NCBI GenBank assembly: GCA_025408425.1
Contig: JANXYX010000036.1
Location: 186,001 to 250,000 of the forward strand
Reading direction: 5' to 3'
DNA length: 64,000 nucleotides
Source of the DNA: Granulicella sp.
GTDB lineage: Bacteria > Acidobacteriota > Terriglobia > Terriglobales > Acidobacteriaceae
Numbering within the stretch: the first letter of the stretch is position 1; the number at the start of each line of letters is the position of its first letter. A program made the translations under genes and the position numbers. Positions 17,346 through 26,486 of this stretch are shown here, piece by piece. The notes below the pieces were generated by a model. It saw only the letters and a program-made list of their open reading frames with translations, did no database searches and was not told the origin of the DNA.

Positions 17346-19448
17346 CTATTTCAAGTCCTTCGTCAGCGCTTCAACAACAATTGGCTTGGTCAGCAGTTCA
17401 GGAAGTACGTCCGGCATACCAGTCAGACTAGCGGGATACAAAACATAAGTCGGCACGCCACTACGCTCAACCGCCGCAAGTTGCTTGGTGATCTCCGGAT
17501 CATACTGCGTCCAGTCGGCGCGCAGCAGAGTAACCTGATGCGCGCTGAACTGGCGTTGAACTTCGTTCGACTTCAGCACCACTCGCTCGTTGACCTGGCA
17601 GCTGAGGCACCATGCAGCAGTAAAGTCGATAAACACCGGATGACCAGCCGCTCGAGCCTGATCCAGTGCTTGTTGCGAGTAAGGCTGCCATACAAGCGTC
17701 GTATCCTTTGGCTGATACAGCGGAATAGCGAGTCCGATCATAGCAAGCAGAACCGCAGCAATCGCACTTGGCCACCGAGCCGGCCACTTGCCCAAAGCCC
17801 AGCCAGCCACCGCCAGAAACAGGAAGCAGATTAGCAACAGCCCGACGTGATCGATGCCTAGTGCGCCATTTACGCCAGAGGCATACAAACGGCCGTAAAC
17901 CCAGGCCAGCCAGATCACCGTAGCGAAAAGAGGAACCGCCGTGAGCTGCTTCAGTATCTCCATCCACGCCCCAGGACGTGGCAGAATCCTGGTCCATGCA
18001 GGCTGGAAGCTCAGCAACAAGTAAGGTGTCGCCAGCCCCAGACCGAGCGCTGTAAACACTGCAAACGTCACCCCGGCCGGCTGCGCTAATGCGAAACCAA
18101 TGGCAGCCCCCATCAGTGGTGCCGTGCAAGGCGTGGCAACGATGGTAGCCAGGATCCCAGTAAAGAAGCTCCCCGCAAAGCCTTGCTTCTGCGCCAGTTC
18201 TCCGCCAACACTGGTCAACGAAAGTCCCAAATCGAACTGCCCGGCCAGAGACAGCGCGAAAAAGAATAACCCCGCTGCAAGCAGTGCAATAAATGTTGGC
18301 GACTGCAGTTGAAAGCCCCATCCAGCCTGACTCCCACCAGCCCGCAGACCCAGCAGGACCGCCACAATAATCCAGAAGGAGACCAGGATGCCAAACGTGT
18401 ACACCAGCCCGTGGCTGCGTAGACGGCTGCGTTCTTCGCCTGAAGACTGCACCAGCGCCAAACCCTTCAGAAAAAGCACAGGAAAGACACACGGCATCAG
18501 GTTGAGGATGATCCCTCCCACAAATGCCAGACCAATCGCGCCAATCGTCGTCACCCCGCTCGCCGATCTGCCTCCTCTGGTCGGGGCTTCCGCCACCTCC
18601 CCAGCAACCACTGGAGCAGTAACGTCATATGCAACCGTGTCCGACAGCTTGATCAGCCCATGCAATTGCTCGGGAAGCTTCGTCAGTTCGGGTGCGCGCT
18701 CCACACGAATCCTCACGCCGTCAGGCATTGGCTCCACCGCTTGATCCGAGGCATTAGCTATCTGTTCCGGATCAGAAGGGTAGAACTCGGCATCTGTCTC
18801 ACGTTTGCCCGTTGTCAGCGTTAGAACGAAGTCGGACTTTCCGCCACTAACCACTACCTTCGCGTCAACCGGCAGTGGCTTCGGAATCAGCGTCAACGCT
18901 TCGCCCAGCGCACCCACCGTCGGAACCGACGCGCTGCCCCCCGGCCCCACCGTCAGGTTCATGCCAAGGTGCGCCTTACCTGGAATACATACCTCGCGAC
19001 ACACCAGCCACCGAACCAACGCATCAATATGGATCGGCCCCGGCTTCAAGCTCTTTGTAGCAGTCAGTTCTACCGGAAACGCAACGCTGTCCTCATATCC
19101 GAAATCCATCAAAGGCCCATTGGGCAGGCGGCTGGGTATCGGAAACTGCATAGATCCCGCGCTGATACCACTTGGCAAGGTCCACGAAATCTTCGGCGGC
19201 TCTCCAGCATCCCCGGCGTTCATCCAGTACACGTGCCAGTGCTCTTCCAGCGTCAGCAATAGGCCCACTTGTAAGCTACCGCCAGGGGCGATCGTCGGCC
19301 CCAGTGAAACCAGTTCGGCGGTGAGATGCTGTGCCTTAACCGGCCCGGGACCGCCATCGCCGATAACCTGCAACTGGCCGTGTCCCGGCATGCAAACCAG
19401 AAAGAGTCCTGCAAGCAGCAGCAAGCTGCAATATCGACGAATATTCAT
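17346..19448 (-). CDS. dsbD: protein-disulfide reductase DsbD
   Basis: 700-residue inner-membrane protein that carries electrons from cytoplasmic thioredoxin to periplasmic thiol proteins. Layout: signal peptide (to about residue 24), N-terminal DsbD-alpha-like domain with the pair in VCREVCIPGKAH, eight-helix CcdA-like core beginning ALVFVGGIILNLMPCVFPV and containing ATPCTAPLMGA with the redox cysteines, and a C-terminal thioredoxin-like domain with CLSC (TAAWCLSCQVNE). It is the last gene of the - strand run lnt-prfB-dinB-CoA_binding-dsbD. A TACAAT lies just before the ATG and could give it a separate promoter. Confidence 0.92.
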   Translation of the reverse strand: MNIRRYCSLLLLAGLFLVCMPGHGQLQVIGDGGPGPVKAQHLTAELVSLGPTIAPGGSLQVGLLLTLEEHWHVYWMNAGDAGEPPKISWTLPSGISAGSMQFPIPSRLPNGPLMDFGYEDSVAFPVELTATKSLKPGPIHIDALVRWLVCREVCIPGKAHLGMNLTVGPGGSASVPTVGALGEALTLIPKPLPVDAKVVVSGGKSDFVLTLTTGKRETDAEFYPSDPEQIANASDQAVEPMPDGVRIRVERAPELTKLPEQLHGLIKLSDTVAYDVTAPVVAGEVAEAPTRGGRSASGVTTIGAIGLAFVGGIILNLMPCVFPVLFLKGLALVQSSGEERSRLRSHGLVYTFGILVSFWIIVAVLLGLRAGGSQAGWGFQLQSPTFIALLAAGLFFFALSLAGQFDLGLSLTSVGGELAQKQGFAGSFFTGILATIVATPCTAPLMGAAIGFALAQPAGVTFAVFTALGLGLATPYLLLSFQPAWTRILPRPGAWMEILKQLTAVPLFATVIWLAWVYGRLYASGVNGALGIDHVGLLLICFLFLAVAGWALGKWPARWPSAIAAVLLAMIGLAIPLYQPKDTTLVWQPYSQQALDQARAAGHPVFIDFTAAWCLSCQVNERVVLKSNEVQRQFSAHQVTLLRADWTQYDPEITKQLAAVERSGVPTYVLYPASLTGMPDVLPELLTKPIVVEALTKDLK

Positions 19449-19452
19449 GTTT

Positions 19453-19935
19453 TCAAATTGTAGCCTTGCGGGAAGCCGCGAGGCTGGCCCTTTCGCGCCG
19501 GTGCTCCACCATAATGCAGCGATCCATCACCACCTTGATTCCCGCAGCTTCTGCGCGAATGGCCGCTTCCAGATTGACGATCCCCTGCTGCACCCACAAA
19601 TTCTTCAGTCCCAGATTCACCATCTCCTCAACAATTGCAGGGATATACTTCGGCAGCCGAAACACATTCACGATGTCAGGCTTCGTTGGCAACGCAGCCA
19701 GCGAAGGGTAGCATCTCTCGTCCATCACGGATTCCAGCGAAGGATTGACCGGAATGATTCGATACCCCTGCTCTTGCATATAAGCAGAAACATAGTAGCT
19801 CGGCTTGCTCGGATCATCCGACAAACCAACCACAGCGATCGTGACGCTCTTCGCTTCAGTATCTCCGAGCATGTCGCGGATTACCTCGGGCTCGTTCAAA
19901 GATATCTCCCTCGAATGATTCACTAGCTCGGCCAC
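19453..19935 (-). CDS. CoA-binding domain protein (YccU-like)
   Basis: 160-residue cytoplasmic single-domain protein of the CoA_binding family related to the N-terminal part of succinyl-CoA synthetase alpha. Visible landmarks: IAVVGLSDDPSKPSY (nucleotide-binding loop), YRIIPVNPSLESVMDERCYPSLAAL, DIVNVFR, LWVQQGIVNLEA and VMDRCIMVEHRR. Such proteins bind CoA or CoA-like ligands; no enzyme activity is known for the short form. Its start overlaps the 3' end of the DinB-family gene by 13 bp, indicating coupled translation. Confidence 0.9.
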   Translation of the reverse strand: MAELVNHSREISLNEPEVIRDMLGDTEAKSVTIAVVGLSDDPSKPSYYVSAYMQEQGYRIIPVNPSLESVMDERCYPSLAALPTKPDIVNVFRLPKYIPAIVEEMVNLGLKNLWVQQGIVNLEAAIRAEAAGIKVVMDRCIMVEHRRERASLAASRKATI

Positions 19936-20417
19936 ACACCCAGCAGACGGCGAATCACGATCAACTCGCCTAGGTGATAAGCCGTATGATCCCCAATCAA
20001 TAAGGCCTCACGGAGCAGGTTCTGTCCGTTGCCCCAGCGAAATACCTTGAACAGATCGGAGTCCTCCTTCAGCAAGAGAGCTTCGAACTTTTCACGGTCG
20101 CTGCGAATGCTGGCAACAGTTCGATCCCAGTCGCTCGCGGTCGGCGGCTCAGCAGACTTCGGCCAGTACTCGTCCGGCCACTGCAGAGGGTGATAACCAC
20201 CTGTAGGCGGTGCACTGAAGTTCAATATGTCGCGCTGCGTAATTCGCATATGTTCCAACAGCTGCCACGCCGAATAAGGCAGTGGCTCCGCCACCTTCCC
20301 ACGCAACTCCACAGGAAAGTCCTTGATCGCAGTCTCGAAGTCCGCGTGCGCCTGGCCACCCCTCAGTAGCGCAAGTAACTGTTTGCGAAGTTCCTCGATA
20401 TCGGTCTTCTTAATCAT
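19923..20417 (-). CDS. DinB-like four-helix protein
   Basis: 164-residue DinB/YfiT superfamily protein. The likely metal-binding histidines are in LLEHMRITQRD and in GDHTAYHLGEL near the C-terminus. This superfamily includes thiol-dependent S-transferases (bacillithiol, mycothiol) and many members of unknown role; a thiol transferase is only a guess. ATG at 20417 is preceded by GGAG nine bases upstream; the open frame to 20735 overlaps prfB and is not real. It sits in a - strand run between prfB and the CoA-binding protein gene, overlapping the latter by 13 bp. Confidence 0.85.
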   Translation of the reverse strand: MIKKTDIEELRKQLLALLRGGQAHADFETAIKDFPVELRGKVAEPLPYSAWQLLEHMRITQRDILNFSAPPTGGYHPLQWPDEYWPKSAEPPTASDWDRTVASIRSDREKFEALLLKEDSDLFKVFRWGNGQNLLREALLIGDHTAYHLGELIVIRRLLGVWPS

Positions 20418-20475
20418 CGGCCTGACTCCTTCTCTACCTGATGTTGGATGCAGGACCATCCCGATTCGAATCAAA

Positions 20476-21610
20476 CTACAAGTCGTCAGAATCATCCGCG
20501 GGTACCGCCGGAAGGTTCCCTTCCCGACGCATCCTGAGATACCCCCGAATAAAGGGCTCCAGGTAGCCATCCAGTACCTTGTCAACGTCTCCAACTTCGA
20601 CGCGCGTCCGAAGATCCTTCGCCATCCGGTACGGTTGCAGCACATAGCTTCGAATCTGCGATCCAAAACCAATCTCAAGCTTGGAGTCTTCCAGCTTCCG
20701 GCTAACCGCCTTCTTCTTATCCAACTCGTACTCATACAAGCGCGAACGCAGCATCTTCATCGCGCGTTCTTTATTCTTATGTTGCGAGCGCTCATTCTGG
20801 CATCCCGCAACCAATCCAGTCGGAATGTGCGTAATACGCACAGCAGAATCCGTCGTATTCACATGCTGTCCGCCCTTGCCGCCAGACCGGTACGTATCAA
20901 TCCGCAAGTCATCCGGCTTGATGTCGATCACAATCGTGTCATCAATCTCCGGCGACACATACACACTGGCAAAACTTGTGTGTCGACGTTTCGCGGAGTC
21001 GAACGGAGAGATCCTCACCAGGCGATGCACGCCCGTCTCACCGCTCAGCAGCCCGTAGGCAAAGTCCCCGGTAATCGTGAACGTTGCCGACTTGATACCA
21101 GCCTCATCACCATCCTGGATCTCATTGATCTCCACCTTGAAGTTCTGCCGCTCACCCCAGCGGATATACATCCGCATCAGCATCTCTGCCCAGTCCTGGC
21201 TCTCGGTGCCTCCAGCTCCCGGATGCACCACGACGATCGCATTCAGCATGTCCGTGTCACCGGATAGCATCGTCTTCGACTCCAGCTTCTCGGAGTACTC
21301 GATCAGGCCATCAACCTCGCGCTTCAGCTCCGGCTCAACTGGCTCCCCTTCACGGGCAAGATCAAAGTAGGCCTCGATATCGTCCGAGCGCCTGGCCAGT
21401 TCCGCGTCGTCAGCCAGCAGCGTCTCCAGCCTCTTGCGCTCACGCATCAATGGCTGCGAACGCGCCGCGTCAGCCCACACAGTAGGATCCGCAATCTTCT
21501 CTTCAATAATGGCTAATTCACGACGAAGGCGGGCCGAGTCAAAGATACTCCCGCAGATCGCGCACTCTGTCGCGGACCGGGGAGTAGGAGTATTCAAGAT
21601 CACTAAGCAT
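20476..21610 (-). CDS. prfB: peptide chain release factor 2, with programmed +1 frameshift
   Basis: RF2 recognises UAA and UGA stop codons. The gene is read in two frames. ATG at 21610 opens a 23-codon frame (MLSDLEYSYSPVRDR...REYL) that ends at an in-frame TGA (21541-21539). A +1 shift at CTT-T-GAC gives DSARLRRELAIIEEK onward, 354 more residues. The assembled protein is 377 residues, near the family norm. The SPF tripeptide (RISPFDSAKRRH) and the GGQ catalytic motif (SGGKGGQHVNTTDS) are intact. A single-frame reading from GTG 21603 gives an N-terminus unlike RF2. It lies 28 bp after lnt, with a TAGAAT just upstream of the ATG. Confidence 0.95.
21538..21552 (-). other. RF2 programmed frameshift site
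   Basis: On the - strand the site reads GGGAGTATCTTTGAC: a Shine-Dalgarno-like GGGAG, a 3-base spacer, slippery CTT, the in-frame TGA and a following C. This matches the known bacterial RF2 autoregulatory site (AGGGGGUAUCUUUGAC in E. coli) almost base for base. Low RF2 favours the shift and so restores RF2. Confidence 0.95.
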
Positions 21611-21638
21611 ATCTATTGATTCTAGTGCATCCGGGTTT

Positions 21639-23303
21639 CTAGTGTGTCCGGCCCAGCAGACTGAAGCCGAAAGCAAACATCGTGATCAACGCACAAGCAG
21701 CAGCAAAAAGATCCCCGTGCACGGTGTAAAACGTCAAATCCCGCTCATAGCCAAACCGAACTGCAATGGCCGTGCGTATATGACGAGGTGCAGCCGCCAT
21801 CACCCGGCCATACGGATTAATGGCAGCCGTCACCCCTGTATTCGTCGCCCGCAATATCCAGCGATGGTTTTCGATCGCTCGCATCCGAACCATGTTCAAG
21901 TGTTGCCACGCCGCACTTGTATCGCCGTACCATCCGTCGTTCGATATATTTACCAGGACATCCGCACCACCTTCCGCGTACTCCCGCACCTCGTCCCCAA
22001 AGATCGACTCATAACAAATAAAGGTGCCATAGCTATGCCCACCCGTGGTGAATATGCTTCTCTTCCGCCCGGCGTCGAAGGTTCCCACTTCATTCAACAG
22101 GCTCTTAGCAAAGAAAAACAACTGCTTGAACGGCACATACTCACCAAATGGCACTAGATGCATCTTGTCGTAGCGTCCCGCAAACCTGCCGTCAGGAGTA
22201 ATAAACGAGGCCGAGTTGAATAGCTTGTAACCGCGCACATTATCCTCCGTCCGGTCAATACCTATATTTCCAACAATCAAAGGCGCCTTGGCTGCACGTG
22301 CAAGAGCACTGGCTGCGGCCCGAAACTGTGGATCATTCTCTTCAAAAGGAGCAGGTGACTCCGGCCACACAATAATGTTTGTGGCTACTGGAACACCGGG
22401 GTCCACCGCCTCCCCCAGCGAATCTCTCCGCAACAATACAACCGACGGCGTATCTGGTAACTCAGGAATTCCCATAAAAAATTTTGATGTGGGGTATTCG
22501 CTTAAGTAAGAGAAAGACTCGAGTAATTGTTGAGTGCTTGGCTCTGGCCCAGTATTTGCGGCCCCAACCTCAAGATTCTCCTGCACTAAAGTGGCCGTTG
22601 CAGTTGCGGGGCTCTCCATAGGTTGCTGAGAGCGATGCACTGCAAATAAATAAATTACGATAATCGCCACACCCAACGCAGTAAGAGCTGTCCGCGTATA
22701 CCGCCGTTCGCGAATTCTTATGCGAATTAGCCACAACGCATTCACCGCTGCAATAACAAAAGAAAGCCCATAAACTCCTGTAATCGGAGCCAGACGAGTC
22801 AGCAAAGGGTTATCCACCTGCGTGATACCAAGTAAGTCCCACGGAAGCCCCGTAATGCGTGCACGCGCCAACTCTACAGCAACCCAAGCAAAAGGAGCCA
22901 ATAGTAGCGCACCACGAACGCCTACCTTGCTGCGGCGAAACGCCACCAGCAGCGTGGCAAACAAAGCGTGGTAAAGCCCCAGATATAGGCAGAAAAGAAC
23001 CAGAATGCCCACAGATACCGGCTTCGCAAGACCACCATAAAGGTGCATGGTCTGATAGATCCAGTAACAGTTCCCCATGTACCAGACAAATCCGCAGACG
23101 TAACCGAGTGCTGCGCCCTGCGCCAAACCAAGTGGCTTCGATGCCTTACTTGTACCCAGCACCGCAGCCAGAAGCGGTAGAACGGCCACCCAGCAGAAAG
23201 CGGTACGCCAGAGCGGCACCGGGCCCGCAACAGGAAAAGGCAAAACCTGAAGTATCCCGGAGAGTAACGCCAGGGCCCAGAGTCGTACAGGTATCAGTCG
23301 CAT
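21639..23303 (-). CDS. lnt: apolipoprotein N-acyltransferase
   Basis: 554-residue inner-membrane enzyme that adds the third acyl chain to lipoproteins. About six to seven N-terminal helices are followed by a periplasmic nitrilase-like domain. The catalytic Glu is in IVWPESPAPFEEND, the Lys in DKMHLVPFGEYVPF and the Cys in ICYESIFGDEV. A C-terminal helix closes the protein. I use ATG 23303 (MRLIPVRLWAL); a GTG at 23321 would add six residues. It is the first gene of the - strand series that continues with prfB. Potential clients in this window are the beta-propeller and OmpA lipoproteins. Confidence 0.94.
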   Translation of the reverse strand: MRLIPVRLWALALLSGILQVLPFPVAGPVPLWRTAFCWVAVLPLLAAVLGTSKASKPLGLAQGAALGYVCGFVWYMGNCYWIYQTMHLYGGLAKPVSVGILVLFCLYLGLYHALFATLLVAFRRSKVGVRGALLLAPFAWVAVELARARITGLPWDLLGITQVDNPLLTRLAPITGVYGLSFVIAAVNALWLIRIRIRERRYTRTALTALGVAIIVIYLFAVHRSQQPMESPATATATLVQENLEVGAANTGPEPSTQQLLESFSYLSEYPTSKFFMGIPELPDTPSVVLLRRDSLGEAVDPGVPVATNIIVWPESPAPFEENDPQFRAAASALARAAKAPLIVGNIGIDRTEDNVRGYKLFNSASFITPDGRFAGRYDKMHLVPFGEYVPFKQLFFFAKSLLNEVGTFDAGRKRSIFTTGGHSYGTFICYESIFGDEVREYAEGGADVLVNISNDGWYGDTSAAWQHLNMVRMRAIENHRWILRATNTGVTAAINPYGRVMAAAPRHIRTAIAVRFGYERDLTFYTVHGDLFAAACALITMFAFGFSLLGRTH

Positions 23304-23342
23304 CGTGCTGAAGTCTAACACTTACGGATCAATAAGAACGCA

Positions 23343-23370
23343 TTGCATAGACACAGTCAGGGGATACAAT
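23343..23370 (+). promoter_or_regulatory. promoter of a 43-residue membrane miniprotein
   Basis: TTGCAT (23343-23348), a 16-bp spacer and TACAAT (23365-23370). The predicted transcription start falls 1-2 bases before the ATG at 23379, giving a leaderless or almost leaderless mRNA. No useful Shine-Dalgarno lies between. Confidence 0.55.
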
Positions 23371-23378
23371 CGCTCCGT

Positions 23379-23510
23379 ATGGATTTCATAATTAATATCG
23401 TCGCAAAACTTATTGTGCCCTTCTTCTTCATCGGAACGGGAGGCTCAGCGGTGGTGATTCTGGTGAGTCTCTTTGGAGATATTAAGGAAATGCTGGAAGA
23501 CCGAAACTAG
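23379..23510 (+). CDS. small membrane protein, 43 residues, unknown
   Basis: Short reading frame in the gap between lnt and the APC permease. The protein begins MDFIINIVAKLIVPFFF, continues with a Gly-rich turn and a second hydrophobic stretch (SAVVILVSLFG), and ends in a charged tail DIKEMLEDRN. That pattern gives one long or two short membrane helices with a cytoplasmic tail. The start codon is 8 bases after a good -10 box. I do not recognise a family. The hydrophobic/charged organisation and well-placed promoter argue that it is real, but comparison with related genomes would be decisive. Confidence 0.5.
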   Translation: MDFIINIVAKLIVPFFFIGTGGSAVVILVSLFGDIKEMLEDRN

Positions 23511-23606
23511 CCTTCGGACACAAATCAACAGGGAACATATTTGCTCCACCCAACAGCAAAGCTCGAAGTACCTTTTTAATTAAGCAAGCGTCTTGAACGA
23601 GAAATA

Positions 23607-26006
23607 ATGGCCCCCAATCACAGCTTCTCCAAGCCTCAATCGAATCGCATTCGTCTAGTCGTGGCCTCCTCGGTCATGCTCACCTTCATCTCCTTCTGGC
23701 GGGCAGCGGCCATAGTCCTCAACGATCTTGGCTCTTCTGCCTTTTATGCAGAGGGCATCGCAGAAGAAGCAATCGGCAAGTCCGCCCCTTGGCTGATTCT
23801 CGTTGTAGTGATGTTTAGCTTTGCCGTCCGCAAGGTGTATGTCGAGAGCTGCAGCATGTTCACTCGCGGCGGCGTCTACCGCATCGTCAAGGAAGCGCTG
23901 GGTGGCACCTTCGCAAAGCTCAGTGTTTCGGCCCTCATGTTCGACTACATTCTTACGGGGCCTATCTCTGGAGTCTCCGCTGGGCAATACATCGTCGGCT
24001 TGTTGAATGAAATCCTTAGGGTTTGCACCGCACACCACTGGGCCAAACTAATTGCAACACATGCAAATGGCAGTTCTCGTCAATTTCCTGTCGATGGAAC
24101 GTCCGCAGTCTTCGCAGCACTTGTAACTATTTACTTCTGGTGGCAGAACACCAAGGGAATGGAAGAGTCGAGCGACAAGGCCCTCAAGGTGATGAAGATC
24201 ACGACGGTCATGGTTGTGATCCTACTTAGCTGGGGTATCTTTAGCGCCATCCACGTTGGAGCGCACTTACCACCCTTCCCCACGCCGCAGAACCTGCATT
24301 TTACCCAGGATGCCATGGGCTTCCTGCGCCACACGAACTTCATGCGGAACTTCGGCCTGTTTGGAGTCCTCATGGCCTTTGGCCACTCAGTCCTCGCAAT
24401 GAGCGGTGAAGAGTCTCTGGCCCAGGTCAATCGCGAAATAGAACACCCCAAGCTCAAGAATCTCAAACGCGCCGCAATCGTTATCGCGATCTACAGCTTC
24501 TTCTTTACCGGAATTGGATCGCTCTTAGCTGTAATGCTGATTCCCGATGCCGTGCGCGTCCCCGTCTACCGCGACAATCTTATCGCTGGCATGGCCATGT
24601 ATATGGTCGGTCCGCTGGCTCTGCGTATTGGCTTCCGTGTCTTCGTCGTGATCGTGGGCTTCCTGATTCTTGGCGGCGCGGTCAATACCGCAATCGTAGG
24701 CTCAACCGGCGTCCTCATGCGTGTAGCGGAAGATGGTGTCCTCACCGACTGGTTCCGCAAACCCCAACGACGTTTCGGTACCAGCTATCGCATCGTAAAT
24801 CTGGTCGTCGCGATGCAGATGCTTGTCATCGTGATGTCACGGGGCAACGTAATCATGCTCGGCGAAGCCTACGCCTTCGGTGTTATCTGGAGCTTTACCT
24901 TCAATTCACTCGCCATGCTGGTCTTGCGCTGGAAGTATCACGGCGAACGCGGCTGGAAGGTGCCGCTCAACCTTCGTATTGGCAAGACCGAGATTCCACT
25001 CGGACTCTTCTCTGTTTTTCTCGTTCTATTTACAACTGCAATCGTTAATCTATTTACCAAGTCAGTAGCTACGATAAGTGGCGTAATCTTTGCAGCTGCA
25101 TTCTTTGTCATCTTCTCGTTATCTGAGCGCGACAATAAGCGCCGGCACGACCTCGCTGCTCGCCAAATGCGAGAACACTTCCAGTTGGAGCACCAGGACA
25201 CCGTCGGCCGCGAGGAACTTGAAATTCGATCAGGTGCGGTCGTCGTGACGATGCGCGACTCAGCCGCGCCCTTTGCCTTGAAGTGGGCACTAACTCATAC
25301 CAATACCGACGATCAAGACATCGTCGTGCTTGCAGCGCGCATGATGGGAGCAGGAGGCTCGGAGTATGTCGAAGCATCGGAGCAGCTCTTCAGTGAGCAT
25401 GAACAGATGCTCTTTACCAAAGCCGTCTCAGTCGCAGAAAGCTTTGGAAAGCACATCTCACTTCTCGTAGTACCCGCTGGTGACATATTCGCGGCTCTGG
25501 TCCAGACTGCTAATTCGCTCGACGCAGCAGCGGTAGTAGCGGGCCTATCCTCTAAGTTGACCGCACAGGAACAGGCCTACCACATGGGTCAGGCATGGGA
25601 AGTCCTTCCTGAACCAAAACGTCAATTTACCTTTTACGTCGTCAAGCCGGACGGCGAGTCACTAAGCTTTCACATAGGTCCGCATGCGCCGACGATTCAA
25701 CCCGACGAAGTCGAATTAGTTCACCGCTTGTGGCTCAACATGCGACGCGCTCCTGGAATGCAGGAACTACACCATAGCGATGTCCTTACTTATGCCCTCA
25801 CTCGCTTAGCTACTGAATTCACCACCGATAAGCAGACAACCATGAATGAACTCGAGAAATGCGTTGAAGAGATCAAAACCCATCGCGGTCTCGGCAGATC
25901 CCGCTACGAAACATTTGATTTAAATGGTCCTGGCTACTCCATTCCGGCACCTCGTATCAGCTCCAGTCCGGACGAAAATACTAAAGATTCTGAGCCACAG
26001 AGATAG
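23607..26006 (+). CDS. APC superfamily amino acid permease with a large C-terminal cytosolic domain
   Basis: 799-residue transporter. The first ~500 residues carry about 12 hydrophobic helices with APC features (NDLGSSAFYAEG in the first helix pair, FTRGGVYRIVKEALGG, MSGEESLAQVNREIE). From about residue 530 a soluble domain follows (LEIRSGAVVVTMRDSAAPFALKWAL, DIVVLAARMMG, AAAVVAGLSSKL) that resembles a universal-stress-like fold, by pattern only. Substrate unknown. The ATG at 23607 starts a run typical of APC N-termini. No operon partner is evident. The downstream gap of 135 bp separates it from the AT-hook gene. Confidence 0.85.
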   Translation: MAPNHSFSKPQSNRIRLVVASSVMLTFISFWRAAAIVLNDLGSSAFYAEGIAEEAIGKSAPWLILVVVMFSFAVRKVYVESCSMFTRGGVYRIVKEALGGTFAKLSVSALMFDYILTGPISGVSAGQYIVGLLNEILRVCTAHHWAKLIATHANGSSRQFPVDGTSAVFAALVTIYFWWQNTKGMEESSDKALKVMKITTVMVVILLSWGIFSAIHVGAHLPPFPTPQNLHFTQDAMGFLRHTNFMRNFGLFGVLMAFGHSVLAMSGEESLAQVNREIEHPKLKNLKRAAIVIAIYSFFFTGIGSLLAVMLIPDAVRVPVYRDNLIAGMAMYMVGPLALRIGFRVFVVIVGFLILGGAVNTAIVGSTGVLMRVAEDGVLTDWFRKPQRRFGTSYRIVNLVVAMQMLVIVMSRGNVIMLGEAYAFGVIWSFTFNSLAMLVLRWKYHGERGWKVPLNLRIGKTEIPLGLFSVFLVLFTTAIVNLFTKSVATISGVIFAAAFFVIFSLSERDNKRRHDLAARQMREHFQLEHQDTVGREELEIRSGAVVVTMRDSAAPFALKWALTHTNTDDQDIVVLAARMMGAGGSEYVEASEQLFSEHEQMLFTKAVSVAESFGKHISLLVVPAGDIFAALVQTANSLDAAAVVAGLSSKLTAQEQAYHMGQAWEVLPEPKRQFTFYVVKPDGESLSFHIGPHAPTIQPDEVELVHRLWLNMRRAPGMQELHHSDVLTYALTRLATEFTTDKQTTMNELEKCVEEIKTHRGLGRSRYETFDLNGPGYSIPAPRISSSPDENTKDSEPQR

Positions 26007-26141
26007 TTATCTCACTTCCGCAATATTGCACGCATCTAACAGGTTATGTATCGTTCTTATGTGTAGTATCGGAATGAGTGCTTCAGCTATGGTCGCCGCT
26101 GAGCAATCACGACTCAGCCGACGGCCAACTGGAGGTAACAA

Positions 26142-26402
26142 GTGGAAGTAAGTCGTATCGTTGCAGAAATTGACGCTCAGATTTCAAAGTTACAGCAGGC
26201 TCGCGCACTACTCGCAGGAACGCCGGTCGCGCGTACAGGCCCCGGACGCCCCAAGGGCAGTAAGAACTCCGCTGCACCAGTTGCCACACCGCCGACCAAG
26301 ACACCTCGCAAGCGAAAGCTTAGCCCAGAAGGCCGCAAGCGAATCGCAGACGCGATGAAGAAGCGCTGGGCCGATCGCCGCAAGCAGGCCGCCAAGGCCT
26401 AG
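26142..26402 (+). CDS. small basic AT-hook-like protein
   Basis: 86-residue protein rich in Lys and Arg. An N-terminal amphipathic segment (VSRIVAEIDAQISKLQQARALL) could form a coiled coil. It is followed by GPGRPKGSKN, close to the AT-hook core GRP, then a Pro/Ala/Thr linker and a second basic block (KTPRKRKLSPEGRKRIADAMKKRW). It is likely a DNA- or RNA-binding chromatin-like protein. The start is GTG with a strong GGAGGT Shine-Dalgarno (26131-26136). A perfect terminator follows. Function not known. Confidence 0.8.
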   Translation: MEVSRIVAEIDAQISKLQQARALLAGTPVARTGPGRPKGSKNSAAPVATPPTKTPRKRKLSPEGRKRIADAMKKRWADRRKQAAKA

Positions 26403-26423
26403 CCGGTACAGACTCAAACGAGA

Positions 26424-26464
26424 AAAGGGCAGCTACCAACAATCGGTAGCTGCCCTTTCTTCTT
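26424..26464. terminator. strong bidirectional terminator
   Basis: Perfect 14-bp stem AAAGGGCAGCTACC (26424-26437) with its complement (26445-26458), a 7-base loop, then CTTCTT on +. A+AAAG on the far side gives T bases on -. It serves the AT-hook gene and the convergent methyltransferase gene. Confidence 0.9.
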
Positions 26465-26486
26465 GCCTACTTCCGTAGCTTGCACC

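Noticed and set aside
20455-20475. T-loop-like GATTCGAATC near the dinB start considered as a tRNA fragment
   Set aside because: No acceptor, anticodon or D arm around it; it is only a short palindrome.
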